DNA of 64,000 bases, from NCBI RefSeq assembly GCF_963678835.1, contig NZ_OY787469.1, positions 372,001 through 436,000 on the forward strand. The letters are read 5' to 3'. The translations under genes were made by a program, and so were the position numbers. The notes under the pieces were generated by a model that saw only the letters and a list, made by a program, of their open reading frames with translations, did not search any database and was not told where the DNA came from. This DNA comes from an uncultured Desulfuromonas sp. (GTDB lineage: Bacteria; Desulfobacterota; Desulfuromonadia; Desulfuromonadales; Desulfuromonadaceae). Position 1 is the stretch's first letter, and every line of letters starts with the position of its first letter. This document shows positions 1 through 8,925 of this stretch, in pieces.

Positions 1-60
1 AGACCATTGAAATCAATCAAACAAACCTTGTTTTATAATATTTATCAAATGTGAGAGGCG

Positions 61-95
61 TGCGCCCCGTTCAACATTATGTCAAACGGGGCGCA
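61..95. other. GC-rich stem-loop after the flavoprotein gene
   Basis: Perfect 11-bp inverted repeat (61-71 with 85-95) around a 13-nt loop, about 50 bases beyond the stop of the leftward flavoprotein gene. Neither side has a U-run, so it may be a 3'-end stabiliser or a weak terminator rather than a classical intrinsic terminator. Nothing else is recognised in bases 1-146. Confidence 0.4.
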
Positions 96-146
96 TGTCG
101 TTCACGATGCAGCAACGCCCTATAAAACCGGGCCGCCTGCTATGGG

Positions 147-1496
147 TTACAGCTGAATCAGGGCATTTTCCGCCGCGACCATCAGTTGATACATCACCGG
201 TGATGCGGTCAGCAATGGGTGGGTCGCGTACTGCATGAGGGACAGGTCATTCGCAGTCAGTTGCGCCTGAACCGCCACAGCAATGGCGTTGGCCAACTCG
301 GCGGAACTGTCACCACCGCAAACATGGCCACCGAGTAAGCGACCGGTTTGACGCTCAAAAATCAGTTTCACACGCATGTCGGCAATGGCATTGGGTAGTG
401 AACCGGGATGCATGTTGGAGGCCACGGCTTCGCCGATGACAACGTCGAGTTTCTGCTGCTTAGCGGCTTGGGTGGTCACCCCAGCTGCGGCAATACTGCG
501 CGTTCCCACTTTTGTTGCAAAGGCACCCAAGGCGCCAAGTGTTTCACGCTGTGTGTCGGCATAGAGGTTGGACGCAGCGATGGTCCCTTCGGATGCGGCA
601 ATCGACGCCAGGCGAATGGCACTGGGCTCCCCATTGAAAAACGAGAATTTTTCCGCGCAGTCGCCGGCGGCATAGATCGCCGGATCACTGGTTTGTAACG
701 TGCGTGACACCTTGACACCGCCCCGTGCATCACAGGCAATACCTGAACGCTCGGCCAGCTCAATATTCGGTGCCGCACCGATACCGATCACCACCACATC
801 GGCATCCAGCTGTCGGCCATCAGCCAACTCAACGGTCCGCACACCTGAATCACCGTGAATCGCCTTGACCTGGCAATTGGTCATCACTTCGACCCCTTCA
901 CGTTCCAGCTCTTTTTCGGCCACCACACAATACTCCTCCTCACAGGCCGTCATCAGGCAGTGAGGAAGCATTTCCACCAGACGGATATGGGCAGGGCGCG
1001 ATTCCATGCGGGCAATCTGCTCGGCCATCTCCACTCCGATAAATCCGCCACCGATCACCACGACATTCTGCGCCGGATTAAGGGCATCAAGAATGGTCTG
1101 CAAGTGGGCAGGGTCTTTGTGGATACAGAACACATTGGTTAAATCAACGCCGTCAATCGGCGGTAAAAACGGTTTGGACCCGGTACTGAGAATGAGCTTA
1201 TCGTAGCCAAGTGTCTCACCGTCATCAAATTCCACAACCTTGTTATCACGATCAATCACGTTAACGTGTTTGGTGATGATATTTACACCGGCATCACGAA
1301 ACTGGTTATCGGGGACGATGTTTTTATTCACCGCGCCCAACGTGCCATACACATACGGAATTCCACACGGCACAACGGTTTGAGTTACGTTGCGGATCAG
1401 GCTGATCCGTTTTTCAGGATAACGTCTCATCAGGGTGGTTGCAGCGGCCAGGCCAGCAGCTGAGCCACCGATAATCGCCACATCAGTTGTATTCAT
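147..1496 (-). CDS. CoA-disulfide reductase / NADH oxidase-like FAD-dependent oxidoreductase
   Basis: Cytoplasmic pyridine nucleotide-disulfide oxidoreductase of 449 aa. The N-terminus carries an FAD-binding Rossmann motif (IIGGSAAGLAAAT, about residues 8-20). Cys44 in VPCGIPY sits where CoA-disulfide reductases and NADH oxidases/peroxidases keep their single redox cysteine. A second Rossmann motif GGGFIGVEMAEQ binds NAD(P)H, GDCAE is the second FAD contact, and a dimerisation domain follows. The start at 1496 has a GGAGGG ribosome site; an upstream in-frame start would overlap the Fur-family gene by more than 100 bases and adds residues unlike the family. It lies 32 bp downstream of the regulator gene on the same strand. 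Substrate (CoA disulfide, polysulfide, O2 or peroxide) cannot be decided from sequence. Confidence 0.85.
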   Translation of the reverse strand: MNTTDVAIIGGSAAGLAAATTLMRRYPEKRISLIRNVTQTVVPCGIPYVYGTLGAVNKNIVPDNQFRDAGVNIITKHVNVIDRDNKVVEFDDGETLGYDKLILSTGSKPFLPPIDGVDLTNVFCIHKDPAHLQTILDALNPAQNVVVIGGGFIGVEMAEQIARMESRPAHIRLVEMLPHCLMTACEEEYCVVAEKELEREGVEVMTNCQVKAIHGDSGVRTVELADGRQLDADVVVIGIGAAPNIELAERSGIACDARGGVKVSRTLQTSDPAIYAAGDCAEKFSFFNGEPSAIRLASIAASEGTIAASNLYADTQRETLGALGAFATKVGTRSIAAAGVTTQAAKQQKLDVVIGEAVASNMHPGSLPNAIADMRVKLIFERQTGRLLGGHVCGGDSSAELANAIAVAVQAQLTANDLSLMQYATHPLLTASPVMYQLMVAAENALIQL

Positions 1497-1528
1497 TGTG
1501 TTCCCTCCATGGTTGATTTCAGCGCCTG

Positions 1529-1981
1529 CTAACAGACTCTCAGTCCTTTTTTCTGACAGTCCGGACACAGGGCAAAGATGCGTAAACTGTGCGATTCCAA
1601 CTGATAGCCGCGCTCTTCTGTAACGAGGCGGCAACTGTCGCAAATCTGCTTTTTTTCAACATCGGTCACTTTACCGCAACCGGTGCAGACCAAATGATCG
1701 TAAGCGCGAAATTTTCCGCATAAACTGTATAAATTGCTGCGATGATCCGAGGGCGACAGGCTGATGGTCCGCAGCAATCCCGATTCAAGCAGCAACTGCA
1801 ACGTCCGGTAAATAGTGGCTTTGGACGTTTTCACCTCGTGCTGCTTGAGATGAAACAGCAGTCCGTCGACATCAAAGGGCTTCTCAAAGTCGACTATCGC
1901 CTGAAAAATCCTGTCGCGTTCACGGGTAAACTTCAGCCCGCGCTGTTGCAAAAATTGTTTAAACTGATCAAGAGCTTCCAT
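1529..1981 (-). CDS. Fur-family transcriptional regulator (Fur/PerR/Zur type)
   Basis: Metal-dependent DNA-binding repressor, 150 aa, the usual family length. An N-terminal winged helix (about 1-85, recognition region KTSKATIYRTLQLLLESGL) is followed by a dimerisation domain with structural zinc CxxC pairs at C99/C102 and C139/C142; C114/C117 form an additional pair. The classical His-rich HHDH segment is absent (AYDHLVC instead), so which metal or oxidant it senses is unclear; PerR- or Zur-like roles are possible. ATG at 1981 is preceded by GGAGA. A Fur-box-like palindrome lies 13 bp upstream of the start. The redox flavoprotein downstream is probably co-transcribed, which would fit a peroxide or redox response. 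Confidence 0.85.
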   Translation of the reverse strand: MEALDQFKQFLQQRGLKFTRERDRIFQAIVDFEKPFDVDGLLFHLKQHEVKTSKATIYRTLQLLLESGLLRTISLSPSDHRSNLYSLCGKFRAYDHLVCTGCGKVTDVEKKQICDSCRLVTEERGYQLESHSLRIFALCPDCQKKGLRVC

Positions 1982-1993
1982 AGTTTCTCCAAT

Positions 1994-2008
1994 TGAGAAC
2001 GAGTCTCA
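1994..2008. promoter_or_regulatory. Fur-box-like palindrome before the Fur-family gene
   Basis: TGAGAACGAGTCTCA is a 15-bp 7-1-7 style palindrome (TGAGA/TCTCA arms) resembling Fur/PerR operators. It begins 13 bp upstream of the regulator start, a position suited to autoregulation. Which family member binds is not known. Confidence 0.55.
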
Positions 2009-2159
2009 GTCGCATAAGTGTTTTACGCCGTTGCCGATGCTCTGTCAAGAGGGTAAGGTTAAATCGTGTCTTAAACGCTTTGACCACCTGGCGTGGATGT
2101 GGGTTGAAATCCCTGTAGCCGCCTGTAACTGTTTCGTTTTCCCGGCAAGGAGACTGACG

Positions 2160-2744
2160 ATGTTTCAACGACTTTTGTTGATCAGTTATGCGATCATCTG
2201 GCTGCTTCTGGCCATCCAGCCACGCTATCGCGACGATTGGTTGCTGGAAAATCTCCTGGTGTTTGCGGCTCTGCCGGTTCTGTTCTGGCTCCATCGCCGC
2301 CGACCCTTCTCCAAGAGTGCCGCCGGACTGCTCTGGATTTTTTTTGTCCTCCATGCTATCGGCGCCCACTACACCTACGCACAGATGCCCTGGCTCAACG
2401 CGCTGGCTGATCATTTCAGTTGGCAGCGCAACCATTATGATCGGCTGGTTCATTTTTTGTTTGGTCTGTTGCTGTTTCGCCCCCTACAGGAACAACTGGC
2501 TGCAACATTCCATCGGTCAACACCGCGGCTGGTGGTCACACTGTTGATTCTGTTCAGCGCTTCTGGAGTCTATGAGATTGTCGAATGGCTGGCCACGGAA
2601 TGGACCCATCCGGAATTGGGGATTGCGTTTCTCGGTACACAAGGGGATCAATGGGATGCGCAGAAGGACATGGTTCTCGCCCATCTCGGCGCGCTGCTGG
2701 CTGCCTGGATTGAGCTCCACCGTTATGAAAAAAAGGCCGCCTGA
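2160..2744 (+). CDS. DUF2238 / YjdF-family inner membrane protein
   Basis: Polytopic membrane protein of 194 aa with about six hydrophobic segments. The family signature is clear in the C-terminal half: HFLFGLLLFRPLQE, then YEIVEWL, then FLGTQGDQWDAQKDM followed by a last membrane helix. Start chosen at ATG 2160, preceded by AAGGAG; a longer frame from 2031 has no ribosome site and adds atypical residues. Function of the family is unknown. It is transcribed alone and abuts the convergent GGDEF/EAL gene with no base between the two stop codons (2744/2745). Confidence 0.85.
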   Translation: MFQRLLLISYAIIWLLLAIQPRYRDDWLLENLLVFAALPVLFWLHRRRPFSKSAAGLLWIFFVLHAIGAHYTYAQMPWLNALADHFSWQRNHYDRLVHFLFGLLLFRPLQEQLAATFHRSTPRLVVTLLILFSASGVYEIVEWLATEWTHPELGIAFLGTQGDQWDAQKDMVLAHLGALLAAWIELHRYEKKAA

Positions 2745-5700
2745 TCAGCGCTTGTCCGGCGGGGATTGGCGACAGTCATCGGTGAAACGCTCGCGGCAAA
2801 ACTGACTGCACTGCGCCACCGGCAGAGGCCGACTGATGAGATAACCCTGACCGAACTGACAGCCACGCTGCTGCAAATAATCGAGCTGCTCCTGCTGTTC
2901 AATGCCTTCAGCCACAACCATCAGGTCCATTTTGCCGGCCAGCGCCAAGGTCGACTCGGCAATGGCCGCATCACTGGCGTCGGTGAGCAGATCGTCGACA
3001 AAGGATTTATCGATCTTAAGACTGCAAATGGGAAACTTTTTGAGATAACTCAGGGACGAATAGCCGGTGCCGAAATCATCGATCGCCAGTCGAACGCCCA
3101 GTTTCTTAAGCCGCATCATGGTGTCAATCGACGACTGGATATCGTACATCAACAGGCTCTCGGTAATCTCCAGCTCAAGCCACTGCGTCGGCACGCCGGT
3201 CTGCTCAAGAACCTTTTCAACACAGTGAACCAGATCGTAATGGTGGAACTGACGCGCTGAGATATTCACCGCCACCCGCAGCTGACGCCCATGTTCTTCA
3301 TTCCATATCCGGATCTGCCGACAGGCACTGCGCAGAATCCATTCTCCCATCGACACAATCAGTCCGGTCTCCTCGGCCAAGGGGATAAACTCCAACGGCG
3401 ACACCAAACCGCGTTCCGGATGATTCCAGCGCAACAACGCCTCAAAACCGACAATGCAGTTACTCTGCAGATCCTGTTGCGGTTGGTAGTACAACTCCAA
3501 CTGGTCACGGCTCAGGGCATGACGCAGATCGTTCTCCAGCAGCAGCAGTTCGTGGGTTTTCAGGTTCATACTGCGCTCATAAAATTTATAGGTATTGCGA
3601 CCGGCATCTTTGGCCTTGAACATGGCGATATCCGCGCATTTGATCAATTCATCCGGTTCGCGGGCATCCACCGGCGCCACGGTAATGCCGATACTGGCGG
3701 AGACATGTAGCGAATAATCATCGATCTGAAACGGTTGCGACAGCGCGTCGATCACGCGTTGAGCCGTGTCGGCCCCGACGACCGGTGTCACACAGTTAAA
3801 CATCAGGATAGCGAATTCATCGCCGCCCAGCCGAGCAAGAAGATCATCTGCGGCAATCAGTCCCCCGGCACGACGCGCCACAGCCTGAAGCAGCTTGTCG
3901 CCGATGCTGTGGCCAAGGGAATCGTTGATATTCTTAAACCGGTCAAGGTCAATAAACAACAGACTCAGATACTGACCATGCCCGACAGCTTCGCCAACGG
4001 AGGTTTCGAGCACTTCGGTAAAACGTAATCGGTTGGGCAACTGAGTCAGAGGATCGTGAAATGCCAGATAACTGAGTTGCTCACGGTGTTCGGCCAGAGC
4101 TTCGTCCGTCTTGAGACGCTCCAGCTCGGTGGCGGCACGCGCTGCAACAATGGACAAAACCTCGCGGGCATCCGGTGGCAGATGCATGCGTTGGCGAGAA
4201 AAGCCATTAAGCACACCAACCACTTTCTGCTCGGAATTGACCAATGGAACGCCAAAGTAACTCTCAATACCCATCTGCTTGAAATCAACATTCTCGGGAA
4301 ACAGTTCACGTACCCCGGACGGATAAAAGCACACCTCATTGCGCAGCACCTTCTCGCACGGCGTACCCGCTAACGGATAGGAGTAGTCATCGCGATAATA
4401 ACCGAGAAACAGCTTTGAAAGGCATTCGACATGGCCGCCGTCGTTGAGGACACCGATAAGAGCGCCATCCATCTCAAAATAGAGGCACAATTCCCGAAGA
4501 ATCTTCTCAAAGCATGATTTTCCCGTTGAGCCAACCGTACTGGTCACCAGAGCGTTAAGAGCACGCTGAGCCTGTTTGCGATCGGTGATATTGCGTGCCA
4601 CGCACACCAACATCTGTTGATCATCCAAATGTAACGGCTGCAGATTGATCTCAAAAGGCACTTTACGCCCCTGTTTTGTTACCATGGTCGTTTCAACCAA
4701 ACCGGGAACGAGCTGATCACCCTCCATTGAAATGTAACGAATATGGTCGCGCAGCGCAGAACTGTCGATGGCGCTGTCGATATCCATCGGCGTCATCTGC
4801 AGAAATTCAGCGCGCGAATAGCCGAGTTGATCGCTGGCAACACCATTAACCTCGACAAAGTTGCCAACCTTCTGGTTCTCATCAATCTCGCACATGAACA
4901 CCGCATCGTTGACGTTGTCAAACAACGCCTGAAAACGGTCGCGCTCACGGGATAATTCCGTTTCGCGCTCTTGAATAGCCCGGCCCAAGACACGAACATG
5001 CTTTGCCAGGGCTTTAGCCTCGGCAAAGCCGCTGACATCCACCGAGGTATCCCACTTGCCGCGAGCCATCTCCTTGACACAGGTTTCGAGTTGCGTCATC
5101 GGTTGAGACAGGCGACGGGCCACGGCAAATGCCACCAGCAAAGAGAGGACAATACAGCTGACACCACCGAAAAAAAACAGTTTCTGCAGATAACTGATCT
5201 CGGCATAGGCCTGGTGTTTCGGCTGCGCCACCAACACCAGCCAGCCGGTCTCGGGAATAATCAGCACATTGCCGATATATTCATCACCGTTCCATAAATA
5301 GTTGTAGCGTCCTTCAACGCCCCGTAATCCCTTCTGCACCGGCTCCATGGCACTCAAATCACTGTGCTGGGATATCTGTGGGCCACCACTGCTGAACAAC
5401 ACCCGGCCATTGCGGCCAATCACGGCAATCTCAGCGGTGGAATCCGTGGGCAGATGACTGGTGAGCGCAGTGAGACGGTTGAGATTGAGGTAGGCAAACA
5501 GCTGATACTGATGAAACGGCTGACACAGTGCCACTGCGGGTTCCCCGGTGACAATCGACGACACCACACTCGACCAGGAGATGCTGCGTTGCGCCTTACT
5601 GTGTTTTACTTCGTCACTGTTGGACAAATCGTAACCGACAAAGGTTTGTCGTTGCGTCTCCAGGGCATTGGGCAAGCCGGCATACAAAACAATATCGCGA

Positions 5701-6020
5701 TGATCGAGAATAAAAATCGCCTCGATAATTTCCGAACGGTTGACGACACTTTGTAAACGATTATTCAATCCGACATCACTACGAAAATCGTAGGTGGATA
5801 ATCCGGTGGTCATGTGACGCAGGGTGGATTCGGGCTTGTCGATGATAAATTGAATGGCGGTACGAATGTTTTCAGCCTTTTGTATAAGCTGATGATCAAG
5901 CTGATCGCGGGTGCTGTCGAGGATAAAGGTCACGCTGAACAAGCCCACAATAAACATGGGCAGGCAGGACACCAGAAGAAAGCGCCACAGCAGTGATACT
6001 TTAAACGTATTGACAACCAT
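2745..6020 (-). CDS. membrane sensor with HAMP, PAS, GAF, GGDEF and EAL domains
   Basis: Predicted cyclic-di-GMP turnover enzyme of 1091 aa. Order: membrane helix about 10-34, extracytoplasmic Cache-like sensor about 35-280, second helix about 281-303, HAMP about 304-356, PAS about 363-485, GAF about 495-645, GGDEF about 650-810, EAL about 825-1075. The cyclase motif is intact (RLGGDEFAI, near residue 730). The phosphodiesterase motifs are also intact (EALLRWNHP near 858, DDFGTGYSSLSYL, KIDKSFV), so either or both activities are possible. ATG at 6020 has GAGGA six bases upstream. It is a single gene; its input ligand is unknown. Confidence 0.9.
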   Translation of the reverse strand: MVVNTFKVSLLWRFLLVSCLPMFIVGLFSVTFILDSTRDQLDHQLIQKAENIRTAIQFIIDKPESTLRHMTTGLSTYDFRSDVGLNNRLQSVVNRSEIIEAIFILDHRDIVLYAGLPNALETQRQTFVGYDLSNSDEVKHSKAQRSISWSSVVSSIVTGEPAVALCQPFHQYQLFAYLNLNRLTALTSHLPTDSTAEIAVIGRNGRVLFSSGGPQISQHSDLSAMEPVQKGLRGVEGRYNYLWNGDEYIGNVLIIPETGWLVLVAQPKHQAYAEISYLQKLFFFGGVSCIVLSLLVAFAVARRLSQPMTQLETCVKEMARGKWDTSVDVSGFAEAKALAKHVRVLGRAIQERETELSRERDRFQALFDNVNDAVFMCEIDENQKVGNFVEVNGVASDQLGYSRAEFLQMTPMDIDSAIDSSALRDHIRYISMEGDQLVPGLVETTMVTKQGRKVPFEINLQPLHLDDQQMLVCVARNITDRKQAQRALNALVTSTVGSTGKSCFEKILRELCLYFEMDGALIGVLNDGGHVECLSKLFLGYYRDDYSYPLAGTPCEKVLRNEVCFYPSGVRELFPENVDFKQMGIESYFGVPLVNSEQKVVGVLNGFSRQRMHLPPDAREVLSIVAARAATELERLKTDEALAEHREQLSYLAFHDPLTQLPNRLRFTEVLETSVGEAVGHGQYLSLLFIDLDRFKNINDSLGHSIGDKLLQAVARRAGGLIAADDLLARLGGDEFAILMFNCVTPVVGADTAQRVIDALSQPFQIDDYSLHVSASIGITVAPVDAREPDELIKCADIAMFKAKDAGRNTYKFYERSMNLKTHELLLLENDLRHALSRDQLELYYQPQQDLQSNCIVGFEALLRWNHPERGLVSPLEFIPLAEETGLIVSMGEWILRSACRQIRIWNEEHGRQLRVAVNISARQFHHYDLVHCVEKVLEQTGVPTQWLELEITESLLMYDIQSSIDTMMRLKKLGVRLAIDDFGTGYSSLSYLKKFPICSLKIDKSFVDDLLTDASDAAIAESTLALAGKMDLMVVAEGIEQQEQLDYLQQRGCQFGQGYLISRPLPVAQCSQFCRERFTDDCRQSPPDKR

Positions 6021-6118
6021 GGTGTCCTCACAGGAAGAGGCGGCATGAAAAAGTTTGCTTCAGGGCCATGAGTACGCCGAAAAGCATGATATGAAATTAA
6101 TCCTATCTCCTGTTTATA

Positions 6119-6970
6119 TCATAGAATCTTATCATTATGCAGTCCTTCTTCATCAAGCAGCTGATCCAGAGCAAACGTCAGCGCCAAAATGTCGGCGACT
6201 CCGCCCATGGTCAGGTTCAACTGACGATAATGGTGGTTGCGCTGCACCAGCCAGTCCTCCACTTCGCCCCCGGCAGCCAGGCGCTTTTCCAGGACGATAC
6301 CATCATGGCGGACCACTGTGGCACCGTGCATTCCCACCCGGTGATAGCTGGTGGTATCTTCAACCACTTGCATCAGCCGTCCCATCAGAGCCAGCGCTGC
6401 GCGTGTTTCATCCATCCCCTGATTGCGGTAGCTCCGATAACAGGGCAACCCCTGTTCAAACAGGGCCGGCAGCCCGTCAAGACACTCTCCGACAATCCCC
6501 GTGCAACCATAGAGTTGCCGGCAAGCCGTGCCATGGCTGCTCTGGCGACCATCGGCAAAAAGCCGGCGACTCAATTGACGGATATTATGGCGCAGATCGC
6601 CACCACATCGCAGGGCGAGCAAAACCAGGCCGCTGAGAAACACATACCCTTTGTGCGTATTGGTGCCGCAATGGATCATCATCCGTTCTTCGGCAGCCAG
6701 ACCGATGGCACGAACCGCCTCAGAATCAAAGGGGCAGAGCGGAATGGCCATGAGCTCATGATAATACAGCGGCAGCAGGTCAATGGACTGCTGCATGACA
6801 ATCAGGTTGAGGTCGTCATGGGAGCCGTTGTCAAACACATCGACCAGACCCGGCTTGGGCGTCAGCAGCAGCTCACGGCGCGCACCGCGGCAAAACGCCT
6901 CACTGAGCCGATCATCGGGTAAAGTTTTGCAGATGGTGGTAAGCGGCGCGTATAACGGCATCCTGATCAT
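6119..6970 (-). CDS. citG: triphosphoribosyl-dephospho-CoA synthase
   Basis: CitG makes 2'-(5''-triphosphoribosyl)-3'-dephospho-CoA from dephospho-CoA and ATP, the precursor of the citrate lyase prosthetic group. Family motifs are TPKPGLVD (37-44), NGSHDD (48-53) and NTHKG with a downstream glycine-rich segment. 283 aa, close to the usual length. The start is the ATG at 6970, eight bases after AAGGAG; a GTG nine bases upstream would abut that Shine-Dalgarno and is less likely. It overlaps the 3' end of citX by about 59 bp and is the last gene of the leftward citrate lyase operon. Confidence 0.93.
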   Translation of the reverse strand: MIRMPLYAPLTTICKTLPDDRLSEAFCRGARRELLLTPKPGLVDVFDNGSHDDLNLIVMQQSIDLLPLYYHELMAIPLCPFDSEAVRAIGLAAEERMMIHCGTNTHKGYVFLSGLVLLALRCGGDLRHNIRQLSRRLFADGRQSSHGTACRQLYGCTGIVGECLDGLPALFEQGLPCYRSYRNQGMDETRAALALMGRLMQVVEDTTSYHRVGMHGATVVRHDGIVLEKRLAAGGEVEDWLVQRNHHYRQLNLTMGGVADILALTFALDQLLDEEGLHNDKIL

Positions 6971-7457
6971 GACGTTCACTCCTTATACAGTCCGTGGCAT
7001 TGGCTTCACACAACAAACAGGGGCGGGCCGGGTAACCCAACGCCTGGCGATGGATCTGGCCACTGAGCGCACCGTAAACATCAATATCGAGCAGCCGGGC
7101 AAACGGGCGTGACAGTTCAACATCAATCGCCACCTGTTTGCAGCGGATTGCCTCCTGCGAGCTGATCAGTAAGCTGTACACTCCGGCCCGATCACAGCTG
7201 TGCAGCACCGTCACCGCTTGCAACGATTCCTCAAGTTGCGTCTGCGCCCAGGCCACCAGGGCATCACAGCCATCGGGCGCCTTGTCGGCTCCGGGAATAT
7301 TGGTGGCAATCTGAATCACTGCGGCATGGCCCGATTGGACAAAGCGATCAATCTCCCATTGACGCTGTTCACGGGCATCGAGCAGGTCACGCCTTAATCC
7401 GTCGCACACAATCGATGATGGTTCCGTCTCGATATTCAATGACTGCAATAACATCAT
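6912..7457 (-). CDS. citX: apo-citrate lyase phosphoribosyl-dephospho-CoA transferase
   Basis: CitX transfers the phosphoribosyl-dephospho-CoA group made by CitG onto the serine of the acyl carrier subunit CitD. 181 aa; the family signature appears as ELSRPFARLLDIDVY, followed by a cysteine-containing region RPCLLCEANATDC. It overlaps citF by 71 bp and citG by about 59 bp, suggesting tight translational coupling. ATG 7457 has GGAG seven bases upstream. CitX and CitG are separate here, whereas some bacteria carry them fused. Confidence 0.92.
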   Translation of the reverse strand: MMLLQSLNIETEPSSIVCDGLRRDLLDAREQRQWEIDRFVQSGHAAVIQIATNIPGADKAPDGCDALVAWAQTQLEESLQAVTVLHSCDRAGVYSLLISSQEAIRCKQVAIDVELSRPFARLLDIDVYGALSGQIHRQALGYPARPCLLCEANATDCIRSERHDQDAVIRAAYHHLQNFTR

Positions 7458-8925
7458 CCTCGAACTCCACAGGCTTGGGTTGACCGGTCAGGGCAAGAAT
7501 CTCTTTCTGTAATTGGCGAATATCCTTGACTGGAAGATGGCGTTTCTCCAGTTCGCGGCGCAGATCATCGTGGCGTTCATTGACGGCAATACCGCGCTCG
7601 GTGACAATGACATCAATGGTCTCTCCCGGCGTGGTGATTGTCGTCACCGCATCACGTACAATCGGCAGCCGGCCACGAATGGACGGCACGGTAATCACCG
7701 ACAATTTGGCTCCGGCAGCGGTATCACTGTGGCCGCCGGTGTTGTGCAGCAGGTAGCCGTTGGACTCGGTATTGACATTGACGTTAAAGTCCACATCCAC
7801 CTCGGTGGCACCGAGCATTACCACATCGAGCTGGTTGACCACCGCCCCCCGATTGAACGGGTTGGCGTACATGTCCGCATCGATCTCAACATGGCCGGGA
7901 TGACGGCCGATGGACTGCACGGCCTGCAAATCAAAGCACTGCACATCAAACAAACTGCGGAACAGATCGTGTTCGAGCATGTCGACAAAATAGCCGGTGA
8001 TACCACCACTGCCGAAGCTGCCTTTGATCTTCCCGGCCAGCATCTTGTCGCGCACCTGCTCGGCCACAGCGAGGCTGGTGCCACCACTGCCGGTCTGAAA
8101 GGAAAAACCATCTTTGAGTAGACCCGACGCTTCAATCACCTCGGCCGCATAACCGGCAATCATCAGCCCGATGGGATCGGTGGTGGTGCGGGTGGTGGTG
8201 GAGACGATTTTCTGCGGATCACCAAGGCGCTCCACTTCCACCACATAGTCCACCTGGGTCTGGGCAATGGAGATCGGCGCGACCGGGTAGGGCTGCAGAT
8301 TGTCGGTCACGGCAATCACGGTTTGAGCACAGTCGGCATCTACCTTGGCATAGCCGAGAGAACCGCAAGCCGACGGCCCGGAAAAACCATTGATATTGCC
8401 GTAACAGTCGCAACAGGGTGCGGCAATAAACGCCACATCCACCTGCACTTCGCCACTCATCAGGGCGCGTGCCCGGCCACCATGGGTACGTACCGTGATG
8501 GGGCAGGTAATCTCCCCTTTGCTGGCCAGCTCACCGATTAAACCATTAACGCCACATTCAAACGCGGCAATGGTGCCGTCGTGAACATAGGGCAGCAATT
8601 CGGCATGCACCGGATGGATCGAGCTGGAAGCGATGACAATATCGCGCAAGCCCAAAGCGTGAATGGCCCGCACCACCATGCCAAGCAGGGCATCGCCGTT
8701 ACGCAAATGGTGGTGGGTGGCAATGCACATGCCGCTCTGGAGTCCGGCGGCTTCAATGGCCTCGGTCAGTGAAGCGATCACTTTACTCTGGCCGGGGTTG
8801 ATCCGTCGTAACGGACGACTGGCCCGTTGCTGGTCGGGTTGCCGTGAAAACGGGTCCTGATAGGGCTGACAACTCCGGCCGTGAAACGACTCCGGAATCC
8901 AGCGTCCCATACTAGTGCGCGCCAT
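7387..8925 (-). CDS. citF: citrate lyase alpha subunit (citrate CoA-transferase)
   Basis: CitF exchanges acetyl for citryl on the acyl carrier subunit in the first half-reaction of citrate cleavage to acetate and oxaloacetate. 512 aa, typical length. Recognisable regions are THHHLRNGD, a glycine/cysteine-rich segment APCCDCYGNINGFSGPSACG, FSFQTGSGGTSLA and the C-terminal VIVTERGIAVN. ATG 8925 follows GAGGTGA; the start overlaps the citE stop by 14 bp. Cytoplasmic, in the CitDEF complex. The gene lies between citE and citX, the standard order. Confidence 0.96.
   Translation of the reverse strand: MARTSMGRWIPESFHGRSCQPYQDPFSRQPDQQRASRPLRRINPGQSKVIASLTEAIEAAGLQSGMCIATHHHLRNGDALLGMVVRAIHALGLRDIVIASSSIHPVHAELLPYVHDGTIAAFECGVNGLIGELASKGEITCPITVRTHGGRARALMSGEVQVDVAFIAAPCCDCYGNINGFSGPSACGSLGYAKVDADCAQTVIAVTDNLQPYPVAPISIAQTQVDYVVEVERLGDPQKIVSTTTRTTTDPIGLMIAGYAAEVIEASGLLKDGFSFQTGSGGTSLAVAEQVRDKMLAGKIKGSFGSGGITGYFVDMLEHDLFRSLFDVQCFDLQAVQSIGRHPGHVEIDADMYANPFNRGAVVNQLDVVMLGATEVDVDFNVNVNTESNGYLLHNTGGHSDTAAGAKLSVITVPSIRGRLPIVRDAVTTITTPGETIDVIVTERGIAVNERHDDLRRELEKRHLPVKDIRQLQKEILALTGQPKPVEFEDDVIAVIEYRDGTIIDCVRRIKA

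Noticed and set aside
6137-6922. Plus-strand open frame of about 260 codons opposite citG
   Set aside because: citG has clear family motifs on the other strand; the plus-strand protein is a His/Gln-rich shadow without recognisable domains.
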